The notes under the pieces are model-generated. The model ran no database searches. It was given only the letters and a program-made list of their open reading frames with translations, and was not told the origin of the DNA. The position numbers and the translations under genes are program-made. Shown here piece by piece: positions 39,366-47,614 of a stretch of 64,000 nt of DNA. Positions within the stretch are counted from its first letter, which is position 1; every line of letters starts with the position of its first letter. This stretch comes from Pseudomonas fluorescens Q2-87 (GTDB taxonomy: Bacteria; Pseudomonadota; Gammaproteobacteria; Pseudomonadales; Pseudomonadaceae). The DNA is taken from positions 248,001-312,000 of the forward strand of contig NZ_CM001558.1 of the NCBI RefSeq assembly GCF_000281895.1, written 5' to 3'.

Positions 39366-39446
39366 GTCCGGCATCCTGCGGCTGTAGCATGGCAGTCTGC
39401 CGGACCGGCTGCCGCCCGAGCTTGATATCCATCAACGGATGGGCGA

Positions 39447-39896
39447 TTAGCGCAGGCCGATTACCGCTGCCCATTGCTCGGCAGTCACCGGCATCACCGA
39501 CAGCCGCGAGCCCTTCTGTACCAGTGGCATTTCTGCCAGGGCAGCCTGTTGCTTGAGGTAATCGAGCTTGAGGACGCGGGGGAACGTCTCGATGTGGGCC
39601 ACATCAATGGCCGTCCACGGATTTTTATCCGGGCTGGCCTTGGCGTCGAAGTAATGGCTGTCGGGCTCCAGCGCCGTGGGATCGGGGTAACCCGCCTGGA
39701 TGATTTCGCCAATCCCGGCGATACCTGGCTCCGGGCAGCTGGAATGATAGAAAAAAAACCGGTCGCCGACGGCCATCGCCCGCAGGAAATTACGCGCTTG
39801 ATAGTTGCGAACCCCGTCCCAGCGCGCCTGGCCGAGTTTTTCCAGGCCTTGGATGGACAATTCGTCGGGCTCGGATTTCATCAGCCAATAGGCCAT
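39447..39896 (-). CDS. EVE domain protein
   Basis: A 149-residue single-domain protein beginning MAYWLMKSEPDELSIQGLEK and containing WDGVRNYQARNFLRAMAVGDRFFFYHS, the EVE (PUA-like) pattern. EVE domains bind modified bases in DNA or RNA; the aromatic residues lining that pocket (W at 26, Y at 32, F at 47-49) are present. Stand-alone EVE proteins are common in proteobacteria, with RNA modification the likely context. No partner gene adjoins it. Confidence 0.88.
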   Translation of the reverse strand: MAYWLMKSEPDELSIQGLEKLGQARWDGVRNYQARNFLRAMAVGDRFFFYHSSCPEPGIAGIGEIIQAGYPDPTALEPDSHYFDAKASPDKNPWTAIDVAHIETFPRVLKLDYLKQQAALAEMPLVQKGSRLSVMPVTAEQWAAVIGLR

Positions 39897-40091
39897 GATT
39901 TCTACTCCTGGGCGGTGTTAAAAAAAATGTTCAGCGATTTTATGACAAACCGACAGTCGGTTGACGCCAGAGTTTGCGTGTAGCATCAGGTTGCCGCAAA
40001 ATGCCGGCCTTCCAAGCTTGACGCTGCTGCACGGCCAATAAGAAAAACCGCTGCTGTCATCGTGTGTGATATGCCTTGAGGGGGGCAATCG

Positions 40092-40238
40092 ATGAAACGC
40101 AAACCGGATTTGTTGTGGGTTCTGGTCATTCTGTTCGGCCTGGGTGTCGTGACCACGGGTTACGCTCAAAGCCTTTGGTCCACCAAGACCGATGCGCCGA
40201 TGGACATCACCCAACCCACGCCATCGCTCAAACGCTGA
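40092..40238 (+). CDS. Small membrane protein, 48 residues
   Basis: A short reading frame starting at ATG 40092, preceded by a purine-rich GAGGGGGG ribosome site. It encodes MKRKPDLLWVLVILFGLGVV and a polar tail ending in PSLKR. There is one membrane segment (about residues 8-25) with positive residues before it, so the C terminus probably faces the periplasm. I recall similar short proteins in other Pseudomonas at this place but know of no function. The strong ribosome site and conserved-looking composition support it as real. Confidence 0.65.
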   Translation: MKRKPDLLWVLVILFGLGVVTTGYAQSLWSTKTDAPMDITQPTPSLKR

Positions 40239-40273
40239 ACCTGTTCTCCTGGCGCCGCGTCACGTTCGCGGCG

Positions 40274-40879
40274 CTATTGCGCCATATACCACCGCTTGTC
40301 GCTCACCGTTCCCTGTAACGGTACGTCCCAACTGGCTTGTGCCAATCGTTCGACCTTCTGGCATTCATGAGCCAGCCCCAATAGCGTCGGCTTGCGCCAT
40401 TGCTTGCGTCGCCCCAGGTACGCCAGGCTGCGGTCGTAAAAACCGCCTCCCATGCCTAGCCGGCCGCCCGCATCGTCAAACCCCACCAACGGCAACAATA
40501 CTAAATCCAATGTCCAGACCTTGCGTTGCCGGGCGATGTTCTTGCGTGGTTCCGGAATACGAAAGCGGTTGGGGCACATTTTTTCGCCAGGGTAGATGCG
40601 CTGAAACACCATTCGGGTCTGCGGCCACGGGCTGAGCACCGGCAGGTAGGTCGCCTTGCCCCGGCGCTGGGCGGCGCGCAGCAGCAGGCGGGGGTCGATC
40701 TCGCCATCGTTGGGCAGGTACAGGGCGATGTGGCGTGCGCGACGAAACAGCGGATGCTGGGCCAGTTGCCGATAGAGTCCCTGGGCCGCTTGCCGTTGCT
40801 GGGCTGGCGTCAAGGCGCGACGGGCCTGGCGCAGCAGGCGTCGGAGTTGCGGGCGGGGGAGCAGCGCAGGTTCGGTCAT
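40274..40879 (-). CDS. fthC: 5-formyltetrahydrofolate cyclo-ligase
   Basis: A 201-residue protein of the YgfA/MTHFS family, which converts 5-formyl-THF to 5,10-methenyl-THF using ATP. Typical motifs are LRRLLRQARRALTP at the N terminus, IALYLPNDGEIDPRLL and the ATP loop LVLLPLVGFDDAGGRLGMGGGFYDRSLAYL. It lies immediately downstream of the 6S RNA gene on the same strand, the gene order zapA-ssrS-ygfA that is conserved across gamma-proteobacteria. Confidence 0.92.
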   Translation of the reverse strand: MTEPALLPRPQLRRLLRQARRALTPAQQRQAAQGLYRQLAQHPLFRRARHIALYLPNDGEIDPRLLLRAAQRRGKATYLPVLSPWPQTRMVFQRIYPGEKMCPNRFRIPEPRKNIARQRKVWTLDLVLLPLVGFDDAGGRLGMGGGFYDRSLAYLGRRKQWRKPTLLGLAHECQKVERLAQASWDVPLQGTVSDKRWYMAQ

Positions 40880-40959
40880 TTCGAGGCTTCACGCAGTGAC
40901 GATGGCAGTGCTACAGCGTAACCGCAAACCGAACGTCCAGAAACGCCCACGCCAGAAAC

Positions 40960-40991
40960 GACAATGCCAGTCCATATGGACTGGCATTGTC
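40960..40991. terminator. Perfect 32-base palindrome between ssrS and fthC
   Basis: Two 16-base arms with no mismatch (arm sequence GACAATGCCAGTCCAT) directly after the 3' end of 6S RNA. Transcribed it would make a very stable stem. No U tract follows, so it could act as a processing or attenuation site in the ssrS-fthC transcript rather than a classical terminator. Confidence 0.6.
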
Positions 40992-40992
40992 T

Positions 40993-41177
40993 GGAATCAG
41001 GCTCCCCGGATGAACCGCTGTCGGCTTAGCCCTTGAACCCGAAAGTTCAAGGTGGAAGTTGCAGGAGGCGTTAAGGCTTTCCGTCAAGCGGACATGCACA
41101 CCGGCCCCAACGTGCAACCCCCGTGGTTGTGCGTATCGGCTCAGGGACATCACCAACTGGCAAGCACCCCAGGGAGT
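40993..41177 (-). ncRNA. ssrS: 6S RNA
   Basis: About 184 bases on the minus strand between zapA and fthC. Recognised 6S segments, compared with the E. coli RNA, are CCCTGAGCCGATA near the 5' side, AAGCCTTAA in the middle, and the CCTTGAAC ... GTTCAAGGGCTA stem on the 3' side; the two ends (CTCCCTGGGG and CCGGGGAG) pair. 6S RNA mimics an open promoter and sequesters sigma-70 RNA polymerase in stationary phase. A TATACT -10 box (41184-41189) sits seven bases before the assumed start; exact ends are estimated. Confidence 0.88.
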
Positions 41178-41183
41178 GACGCA

Positions 41184-41189
41184 AGTATA
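41184..41189 (-). promoter_or_regulatory. -10 box of the 6S RNA gene
   Basis: TATACT on the minus strand ends seven bases before the inferred 6S 5' end. The -35 (CTGATT, 17 bases upstream) is weak. Confidence 0.5.
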
Positions 41190-41208
41190 CCCCAGGCAGT
41201 CTCGGGAA

Positions 41209-41526
41209 TCAGCCCTTGCTGACGTCCGGATCGGTCGCCAGTACCAGATCCACCCGATCGAGCAGGTCGCGCACTTGTTCACGGGTCGAGCCGCTGACCT
41301 GCAGGTCCGGCGTATCCTGGCGATGCAGCAGATCGTGGGTGATGTTCAAGGCAGCCATCACAGCGATGCGGTCGGCGCCGATGACTTTGCCGCTGCTGCG
41401 GATCTCACGCATCTTGCCGTCCAGGTAACGGGCGGCGCTCACCAGGTTGCTGCGCTCTTCCTGGGGACAGATGATTGAATATTCTTTGTCGAGGATCTGC
41501 ACGGTAACGCTATTGCTTGAACTCAT
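41209..41526 (-). CDS. zapA: Cell division protein ZapA
   Basis: A 105-residue ZapA beginning SSNSVTVQILDKEYSIICPQEER, with a C-terminal coiled coil. ZapA binds FtsZ and stabilises the Z ring. It overlaps the TIGR02449 gene by four bases and is followed at 32 bases by the 6S RNA gene, the conserved gamma-proteobacterial layout. Confidence 0.93.
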   Translation of the reverse strand: MSSSNSVTVQILDKEYSIICPQEERSNLVSAARYLDGKMREIRSSGKVIGADRIAVMAALNITHDLLHRQDTPDLQVSGSTREQVRDLLDRVDLVLATDPDVSKG

Positions 41527-41732
41527 GAGTCTTGCTCCAGGGCCTTGAGGCGCGAAATCATCGATTCGACCTTACGCCGGGCGATTTCGTTTTTTTCAAT
41601 GAGGTGCGCGCGTTCCTCGCGCCAGGTTTTTTCCTGAGCTAATAGGAGTCCGTTTTGGCTCTTAAGTTGCTCGACCCGGTCAATTAGCAACTCGAGTCTG
41701 GCCATCAGCGCTTGCAGGTCGGTGTCTTCCAT
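41523..41732 (-). CDS. TIGR02449 family coiled-coil protein (ZapB-like)
   Basis: A 69-residue protein, almost entirely coiled coil (LQALMARLELLIDRVEQLKSQ ... EERAHLIEKNEIARRKVESMISRLKALEQ). The family TIGR02449 is encoded next to zapA in Pseudomonas. Size, coiled coil and location suggest a ZapB-like role in division, which is inference. The ATG complementary to 41730-41732 fits the coiled coil; the open frame extends 35 codons further upstream without family resemblance. Confidence 0.82.
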   Translation of the reverse strand: MEDTDLQALMARLELLIDRVEQLKSQNGLLLAQEKTWREERAHLIEKNEIARRKVESMISRLKALEQDS

Positions 41733-41862
41733 TGTGTCCACTGAAGATTGTGTCTGATGGAGGGATGTCGGTCGTACAGCCTCTGATAGTCTTGGCGAGT
41801 CTGTCGATGTAGGATACAAGGCCTCCATTCTAGACATAGCGCCGTCTGGCGCCTAGCTGCCC

Positions 41863-42417
41863 ATGCCCATTCAGAATTCCCCGTATCAAGCATTCGCCAC
41901 CCTGCTGAGCACCAGCGGCCATCCCGTTTCGCCCGCCGAACTCCATGGCCTGTTGCTCGGCCGCAGCTGCGCCGGCGCCGGCTTCGAGGCCGACGCCTGG
42001 TTGGCCGACGCCGCCGAGCTGCTGGAAGGCGAGCCGGCGGATAACGTCCGTAACGCGCTGATCGGCCTGCAGGAAATGGTCAAGGGTGAGCTGACCAGCG
42101 ACGACATGACCGTCGTCCTGCTGCTGCCCACCGACGACGCGCCTTTGGCTGAGCGCGCCGCCGCGCTGGGCCAATGGTGCCAGGGTTTCCTCGCCGGCTT
42201 CGGCCTGACCCGCCGCGAATACGCGTTGAGTGATGAAGCCAAGGAAGTGTTGCAGGACCTGGCTGCGATCTCTCAAGTCCAGGATGCCCTGGAAGAATCC
42301 GATGATGGCGAAAGCGACTACATGGAAGTGATGGAGTACCTGCGGGTCGCGCCGTTGCTGCTGTTCACCGAGACCAAGAAAACCGATGCAGCGGCGGCCA
42401 AGCCGTCCTTGCACTGA
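41863..42417 (+). CDS. ygfB: YgfB/UPF0149 family protein
   Basis: A 184-residue helical protein with the YgfB pattern ([38 protein letters not shown] ... [11 protein letters not shown]). In P. aeruginosa a homologue (TfgB/YgfB) affects ampDh3 expression and beta-lactam resistance. It heads the ygfB-pepP-ubiH-ubiI cluster and is divergent from the TIGR02449/zapA genes. pepP begins 25 bases downstream. Confidence 0.9.
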   Translation: MPIQNSPYQAFATLLSTSGHPVSPAELHGLLLGRSCAGAGFEADAWLADAAELLEGEPADNVRNALIGLQEMVKGELTSDDMTVVLLLPTDDAPLAERAAALGQWCQGFLAGFGLTRREYALSDEAKEVLQDLAAISQVQDALEESDDGESDYMEVMEYLRVAPLLLFTETKKTDAAAAKPSLH

Positions 42418-42442
42418 TCGCTAGAGGGAACCCCGTCTGCCC

Positions 42443-43777
42443 ATGATTCATATCCCGAAATCGGAATACAGCCGTCGCCGCAAGGCCCTGATGGCGCAGA
42501 TGGAACCCAACAGCATCGCAATCCTGCCCGCCGCCGCCGTTGCGATCCGCAACCGCGACGTCGAGCACGTCTACCGCCAGGACAGCGACTTCCAGTACCT
42601 CAGTGGCTTCCCCGAACCGCAAGCGGTGCTGGTACTGATGCCTGGCCGCGCCCACGGCGAGTACATCCTGTTCTGCCGCGAGCGCAACGCCGAGCGTGAA
42701 CTCTGGGATGGCCTGCGGGCCGGCCAGGAAGGCGCGATCCGCGACTACGGCGCCGACGATGCATTCCCCATCACTGACATCGACGACATCCTGCCGGGCC
42801 TGATCGAAGGCCGCGACCGCGTGTATTCGGCCATGGGCAGCAACCCGGAATTCGACCGGCATCTGATGGAGTGGATCAATGTCATCCGCTCCAAGGCTCA
42901 CCTCGGCGCCCAGCCGCCGAATGAATTCGTTGCCCTGGATCATCTGCTGCATGACATGCGCCTGTATAAATCGGCGGCGGAAGTGAAGGTGATGCGCGAA
43001 GCGGCGCGGATCTCTGCCCAGGCGCATATCCGCGCGATGCAGGCGGCGCGCCCGGGGTTGTTCGAATACAGCCTGGAGGCCGAGCTGGATTATGAGTTCC
43101 GCAAGGGCGGGGCGAAAATGCCGGCCTATGGCTCGATTGTCGCGGCGGGGCGCAACAGTTGCATCCTGCATTACCAGCAGAACGACGCGGTGCTCAAGGA
43201 CGGCGACCTGGTGCTGATCGACGCTGGGTGTGAAATCGACTGCTATGCGAGCGATATCACCCGTACCTGGCCGGTCAGCGGCAAGTTTTCGCCGGAACAG
43301 AAAGCGATCTACGAAGTGGTGCTGGCGGCCCAGGAGGCGGCATTTGCCCAGATCGCGCCGGACAAGCATTGGAACCAGGCCCATGAAGCGACGGTCCGGG
43401 TCATTACCGAAGGGCTGGTGCGTCTCGGGTTGCTGGAAGGTAAGGTGGAGGAGTTGATTGCCAGCGAGGCCTACCGGGCGTTCTACATGCACCGCGCCGG
43501 GCATTGGCTGGGCATGGACGTGCATGATGTCGGCGAATACCGGGTCGGCGGCGAATGGCGGGTCTTGGAAATCGGCATGACACTCACTGTCGAGCCGGGG
43601 ATCTACATCAGCCCGAACAACCGCAGCGTAGCGAAAAAATGGCGCGGCATTGGCGTGCGCATCGAGGATGACGTGGTAGTGACCAGAACCGGTTGTGAAA
43701 TCCTGAGCCACGGCGTACCGAAGACGGTCGCCGACATCGAGGCCCTGATGGCCGCCGCACGGACTCAAGCGGCATGA
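42443..43777 (+). CDS. pepP: Xaa-Pro aminopeptidase P
   Basis: A 444-residue M24B metallopeptidase that removes N-terminal residues preceding proline. The dinuclear metal ligands are visible: the two aspartates in LIDAGCEIDCYASDITRTWP, the histidine in HRAGHWLGMDVHD, and the glutamates in LTVEPGIYIS and GVRIEDDVVVT. An N-terminal creatinase-like domain covers residues ~1-170. It overlaps ubiH by four bases. Confidence 0.95.
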   Translation: MIHIPKSEYSRRRKALMAQMEPNSIAILPAAAVAIRNRDVEHVYRQDSDFQYLSGFPEPQAVLVLMPGRAHGEYILFCRERNAERELWDGLRAGQEGAIRDYGADDAFPITDIDDILPGLIEGRDRVYSAMGSNPEFDRHLMEWINVIRSKAHLGAQPPNEFVALDHLLHDMRLYKSAAEVKVMREAARISAQAHIRAMQAARPGLFEYSLEAELDYEFRKGGAKMPAYGSIVAAGRNSCILHYQQNDAVLKDGDLVLIDAGCEIDCYASDITRTWPVSGKFSPEQKAIYEVVLAAQEAAFAQIAPDKHWNQAHEATVRVITEGLVRLGLLEGKVEELIASEAYRAFYMHRAGHWLGMDVHDVGEYRVGGEWRVLEIGMTLTVEPGIYISPNNRSVAKKWRGIGVRIEDDVVVTRTGCEILSHGVPKTVADIEALMAAARTQAA

Positions 43778-44961
43778 GTCGGGTCAACCTGGCGATTATC
43801 GGCGGCGGCCTGGTCGGCGCGAGCCTGGCGCTGGCCCTGCAAGCCGGCGCCAAGGCCCGGGGCTGGACGATCACGCTGATCGAGCCCTTCGCCCCTGGCG
43901 ACGCCTGGCAGCCGAGCTATGACGCGCGGTCCTCGGCGTTGTCCTACGGCGCCCGGCAGATTTACCAGCGCCTGGGTGTCTGGCAGGAAATTTCCCGGCG
44001 TGCCGAACCGATCAAGCAGATCCACGTGTCCGATCGCGGGCGGTTTTCCACTGCGCGCCTGTCGGCGATGGAAGAGGGTGTGCCGGCCCTGGGCTACGTG
44101 GTGGAGAACGCCTGGCTTGGCCATTGCCTGTGGCAGGGCCTGGACAAGGAAGTGGTCAGTTGGCGCTGCCCGGCGCAGGTCACTCGGATGGAGCCGCTGG
44201 TGGGCGGCTATCGCCTGACCCTCGACGATGAAACCACCTTGGAGTGCGACCTCGCCGTGCTGGCTGACGGCGGCCGCTCCGGCCTGCGCGAGCAGTTGGG
44301 CGTCGGCGTGCGCAATCGGCCTTATGACCAGAGCGCGTTGATCGCCAATCTCACCCCCAGCGAGGCCCACAATGGCGTGGCCTTCGAACGTTTCACCGAC
44401 GACGGGCCGATGGCCTTGTTGCCGTTGCCGGACAATCGCTGTGCACTGGTCTGGACCCGCCAGGGCATGGATGCACAACGGCTGGCGGCCCTCGACGAGC
44501 GCAGCTTCCTCAGCGAGTTGCAGGGTGTATTCGGTTACCGCCTGGGCACGCTGAAGCAGGTGGGCGTGCGGCATCTTTATCCGTTGGCGCTGGTGGAGGC
44601 CGAAGAGCAGGTTCGTCCCCACTTGGCGATCCTTGGCAATGCCGCCCACAGCTTGCATCCGATTGCCGGACAGGGGTTCAACCTGTCCCTGCGTGACGCC
44701 CAGGCCCTGGCCGACGCGTTACTCGACAGCGACAGCGAGCCGGGCGACTTTGCCGTGTTACAGGCCTATCGCGAGCGCCAGCGGATGGACCAGGCCCTGA
44801 CCGTAGGTTTTTCCGACCAGGTCACGCGCCTGTTCGGCAGCAGTCTGCCGCTGGTATCCCTGGGCCGCAACCTTGGCCTCTTGGGCCTCGACCTGCTGCC
44901 GCCGGCCAAGCGCTGGTTCGCCCGCCAGGCCATGGGCCTGGGGACGCGTCCGGATGTGTGA
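43774..44961 (+). CDS. ubiH: 2-octaprenyl-6-methoxyphenol hydroxylase UbiH
   Basis: A 395-residue FAD-dependent aromatic hydroxylase of ubiquinone synthesis. Visible are the N-terminal Rossmann motif IIGGGLVGASLALALQ, the second FAD/NADPH motif LAVLADGGRSGLREQLG and the FAD ribityl motif LGNAAHSLHPIAGQGFNLSLRDA. It is translationally coupled to pepP. ubiI follows after 67 bases, giving the conserved pepP-ubiH-ubiI order. Confidence 0.93.
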   Translation: MSRVNLAIIGGGLVGASLALALQAGAKARGWTITLIEPFAPGDAWQPSYDARSSALSYGARQIYQRLGVWQEISRRAEPIKQIHVSDRGRFSTARLSAMEEGVPALGYVVENAWLGHCLWQGLDKEVVSWRCPAQVTRMEPLVGGYRLTLDDETTLECDLAVLADGGRSGLREQLGVGVRNRPYDQSALIANLTPSEAHNGVAFERFTDDGPMALLPLPDNRCALVWTRQGMDAQRLAALDERSFLSELQGVFGYRLGTLKQVGVRHLYPLALVEAEEQVRPHLAILGNAAHSLHPIAGQGFNLSLRDAQALADALLDSDSEPGDFAVLQAYRERQRMDQALTVGFSDQVTRLFGSSLPLVSLGRNLGLLGLDLLPPAKRWFARQAMGLGTRPDV

Positions 44962-45028
44962 GTGCGGATGCGAAGTTGACCATTCTTTTCACGGGCGGCT
45001 CACGTCGCCAGCAAAACAGGCTTGAAGC

Positions 45029-46252
45029 ATGGAATTGCGTGCAGATCTGCTGATTGTCGGCGCCGGTATGGTCGGCAGCGCCCTGGCGCTGGCGTTGCAA
45101 GGCAGCGGCTTGCAAGTGTTGCTGCTCGACGGCAGCCCGCTGAGCGTCAAACCCTTCGATTCCCAGGGCTCGTTCGAGCCTCGGGTCAGCGCCTTGTCAA
45201 CGGCCAGCCAGCGAATCCTCGAGCGCCTGGGCGTCTGGGAGGGTATCACCGCCCGACGCGCCAGCCCTTACACCGATATGCACGTCTGGGACGGCAGCGG
45301 CACTGGGCAGATCCATTTTTCGGCCGCCAGCTTGCATGCCGAGGCGCTGGGGCACATCGTTGAAAACCGTGTCGTGCAGGATGCGTTGCTGGATCGATTG
45401 CATGACTGTGACCTCGGCCTGCTGGCCAATGCACGACTGGAGCAGATGCGCCGTTCCGGCGATGACTGGCTGCTGACCCTGGCCGATGGCCGCACGTTGC
45501 GGGCGCCTTTGGTCATCGCCGCCGACGGGGCGAATTCCGCCGTGCGCCGCCTGACGGGCGTCGCCACGCGGGAATGGGATTACCTGCACCATGCCATCGT
45601 TACCAGCGTGCGCTGCGCCCGACCGCATCGAATGACCGCATGGCAGCGCTTCACCGACAACGGCCCGCTGGCGTTCCTGCCACTGGAACGCGACGGCCAG
45701 CACGATTGGTGCTCGATCGTCTGGTCCATCACCCCAGGCGAGGCCCAGCGCCTGATGGCCCTCGATGACGCTGCGTTCTGCAATGAGTTGGAGCGGGCTT
45801 TCGAGGGCCAGCTCGGCCCTGTCTTGAGTGTCGACCCGCGCCTGTGCGTGCCGCTGCGCCAACGTCATGCCAAGCGCTACGTGGCCGAAGGGCTGGCGCT
45901 GATCGGCGATGCGGCGCACACGATTCATCCGCTGGCCGGGCAAGGGGTGAACCTCGGGTTCCTCGACGCCGCCGTGCTGGCCGAAGTGCTGTTGCAGGCA
46001 GCCGGACGGGGCGAGCGGTTGGCGGATGTGAAAGTGTTGAGCCGCTACGAGCGCCGACGCATGCCCCATAACCTGGCGTTGATGGCGGCGATGGAAGGTT
46101 TCGAGCGCTTGTTCCAGGCCGATCCGTTGCCGGTTCGCTGGCTGCGCAATACCGGCTTGAAACTGGTCGACCGCATGCCCGAGGCCAAGGCGCTGTTCGT
46201 GCGTGAGGCGCTGGGGCTGATCGGGGATTTGCCGGAGTTGGCCAAGGCCTGA
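45029..46252 (+). CDS. ubiI: Ubiquinone biosynthesis hydroxylase UbiI (VisC)
   Basis: A 407-residue relative of UbiH with the same FAD motifs (LLIVGAGMVGSALALALQ; VIAADGANSAVRRLTG; LIGDAAHTIHPLAGQGVNLGFLDAA). UbiI hydroxylates C5 of the ring in aerobic ubiquinone synthesis. It is the last gene of the cluster, and no clear terminator hairpin follows. Confidence 0.92.
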   Translation: MELRADLLIVGAGMVGSALALALQGSGLQVLLLDGSPLSVKPFDSQGSFEPRVSALSTASQRILERLGVWEGITARRASPYTDMHVWDGSGTGQIHFSAASLHAEALGHIVENRVVQDALLDRLHDCDLGLLANARLEQMRRSGDDWLLTLADGRTLRAPLVIAADGANSAVRRLTGVATREWDYLHHAIVTSVRCARPHRMTAWQRFTDNGPLAFLPLERDGQHDWCSIVWSITPGEAQRLMALDDAAFCNELERAFEGQLGPVLSVDPRLCVPLRQRHAKRYVAEGLALIGDAAHTIHPLAGQGVNLGFLDAAVLAEVLLQAAGRGERLADVKVLSRYERRRMPHNLALMAAMEGFERLFQADPLPVRWLRNTGLKLVDRMPEAKALFVREALGLIGDLPELAKA

Positions 46253-46343
46253 TTGGGGCTGATGAGGCAGGAGCGGCCATCCCAGTTCCTTGCGTGCAAC
46301 ATTTGGAAATGTGTCCGCCCACTGTTCGATTGAGATGCCAAAT

Positions 46344-46362
46344 GTGAGTCCTTATCATTTGC
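46344..46362 (+). promoter_or_regulatory. Candidate Fur box before the iron-binding protein gene
   Basis: GTGAGTCCTTATCATTTGC agrees with the 19-base Fur consensus at 11 positions, with the best fit in the TTATCATT half. It lies 29 bases before the ATG, which suits iron-dependent repression. Confidence 0.4.
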
Positions 46363-46390
46363 GCATTCCACAAATCGAGAGACCCCTTCC

Positions 46391-47395
46391 ATGTCGGCAC
46401 CCAAGCGCCTGCTGTCCGCCCTCGTCTTGACCCTGATCGGCTCTACTGCTGTCCAGGCCGCCGATGAGGTGGTGGTCTACTCCTCCCGTATCGACGAGCT
46501 GATCAAGCCGGTCTTCGATGCCTACACCAAGAAGACCGGCGTGGCGGTGAAGTTCATCACCGACAAGGAAGCGCCGTTGATGCAACGTATCAAGGCCGAA
46601 GGTGAAAACGCCACGGCCGACCTGCTGCTCACCGTCGACGCCGGCAACCTCTGGCAGGCCGAGCAGATGGGCATCCTCCAGCCGTTCACCTCCCCGCTGA
46701 TCGATGCCAACATCCCGGCTCAATACCGCGCCGCCTCCCACGCCTGGACCGGCTTGAGCCTGCGGGCACGGACCATTGCCTATTCCACCGACCGGGTGAA
46801 GCCGGGTGAACTGACCACTTATGAAGCATTGGCTGGCAAAGAGTGGGAAGGCCGCCTGTGCCTGCGGACCTCGAAGAAGGTCTATAACCAGTCCTTGACC
46901 GCTACCCTGATCGAAACCCACGGGGCGGAAAAAACCGAGGAAATCCTCAAGGGTTGGGTGCGCAACCTGTCCACCGACGTGTTCTCCGACGACACCGCGT
47001 TGCTGGAGGCCATCAATGCCGGGCAGTGCGACGTCGGCATCGTAAACACTTACTACTATGGCCGCCTGCACCAGCAGAAGCCGGACCTGAAGGTGAAACT
47101 GTTCTGGCCGAACCAGGCTGACCGCGGCGTGCACATCAACCTCTCGGGCATTGGCTTGACCAAGCATGCACCGCACCCGGACGCCGCGAAAAAATTGGTG
47201 GAGTGGATGACCACGCCGGAGGCGCAAAGCATCTTCGCCGATGTGAACCAGGAATTCCCGGCCAACCCGAAGGTCGAGCCGTCCAAGGAAGTGGCTGCCT
47301 GGGGCAAATTCAAGGCCGATACGCTGCCGGTGGAAGTCGCGGGTAAACGCCAGGCCGAAGCGATTCGCATGATGGATCGCGCTGGCTGGAACTGA
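46391..47395 (+). CDS. Ferric iron ABC transporter, periplasmic binding protein
   Basis: A 334-residue exported protein (signal peptide [23 protein letters not shown]) of the FbpA/FutA group. The iron-binding tyrosine pair typical of the group is seen in [17 protein letters not shown]; other marks are [23 protein letters not shown] and the C-terminal [13 protein letters not shown]. It would deliver ferric ions to the permease encoded after a REP pair. No ATPase gene adjoins. Confidence 0.9.
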   Translation: MSAPKRLLSALVLTLIGSTAVQAADEVVVYSSRIDELIKPVFDAYTKKTGVAVKFITDKEAPLMQRIKAEGENATADLLLTVDAGNLWQAEQMGILQPFTSPLIDANIPAQYRAASHAWTGLSLRARTIAYSTDRVKPGELTTYEALAGKEWEGRLCLRTSKKVYNQSLTATLIETHGAEKTEEILKGWVRNLSTDVFSDDTALLEAINAGQCDVGIVNTYYYGRLHQQKPDLKVKLFWPNQADRGVHINLSGIGLTKHAPHPDAAKKLVEWMTTPEAQSIFADVNQEFPANPKVEPSKEVAAWGKFKADTLPVEVAGKRQAEAIRMMDRAGWN

Positions 47396-47413
47396 TCGGC
47401 CTGGGTGTGCGTC

Positions 47414-47545
47414 TGTGGCGAGGGAGCTTTCCCTCGCTGGAGGGCGAAGCCGTCCCGGAAGATCTGCCGGGATCTACCTGACGGGTCATGATTCAGAATC
47501 GGGGGGCTACTTCGTAGCCCAACGGGAGCAAGCTCCCTCGCCACA
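47414..47545. repeat. REP pair between the iron-binding protein and permease genes
   Basis: Inverted copies of the GTGGCGAGGGAGCTT type, the left copy slightly degenerate (GGGAGCTTTCCCTCGC). The inner spacer has GGGCTACTTCGTAGCCC, a second perfect stem. It separates two genes that would otherwise be one transcription unit. Confidence 0.85.
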
Positions 47546-47614
47546 TGGGTAATTGTCAGCAATGACAACTGCGCACCTGTAGCGTGGGCATCATCACTTG
47601 AACGAGCGTTCTCC

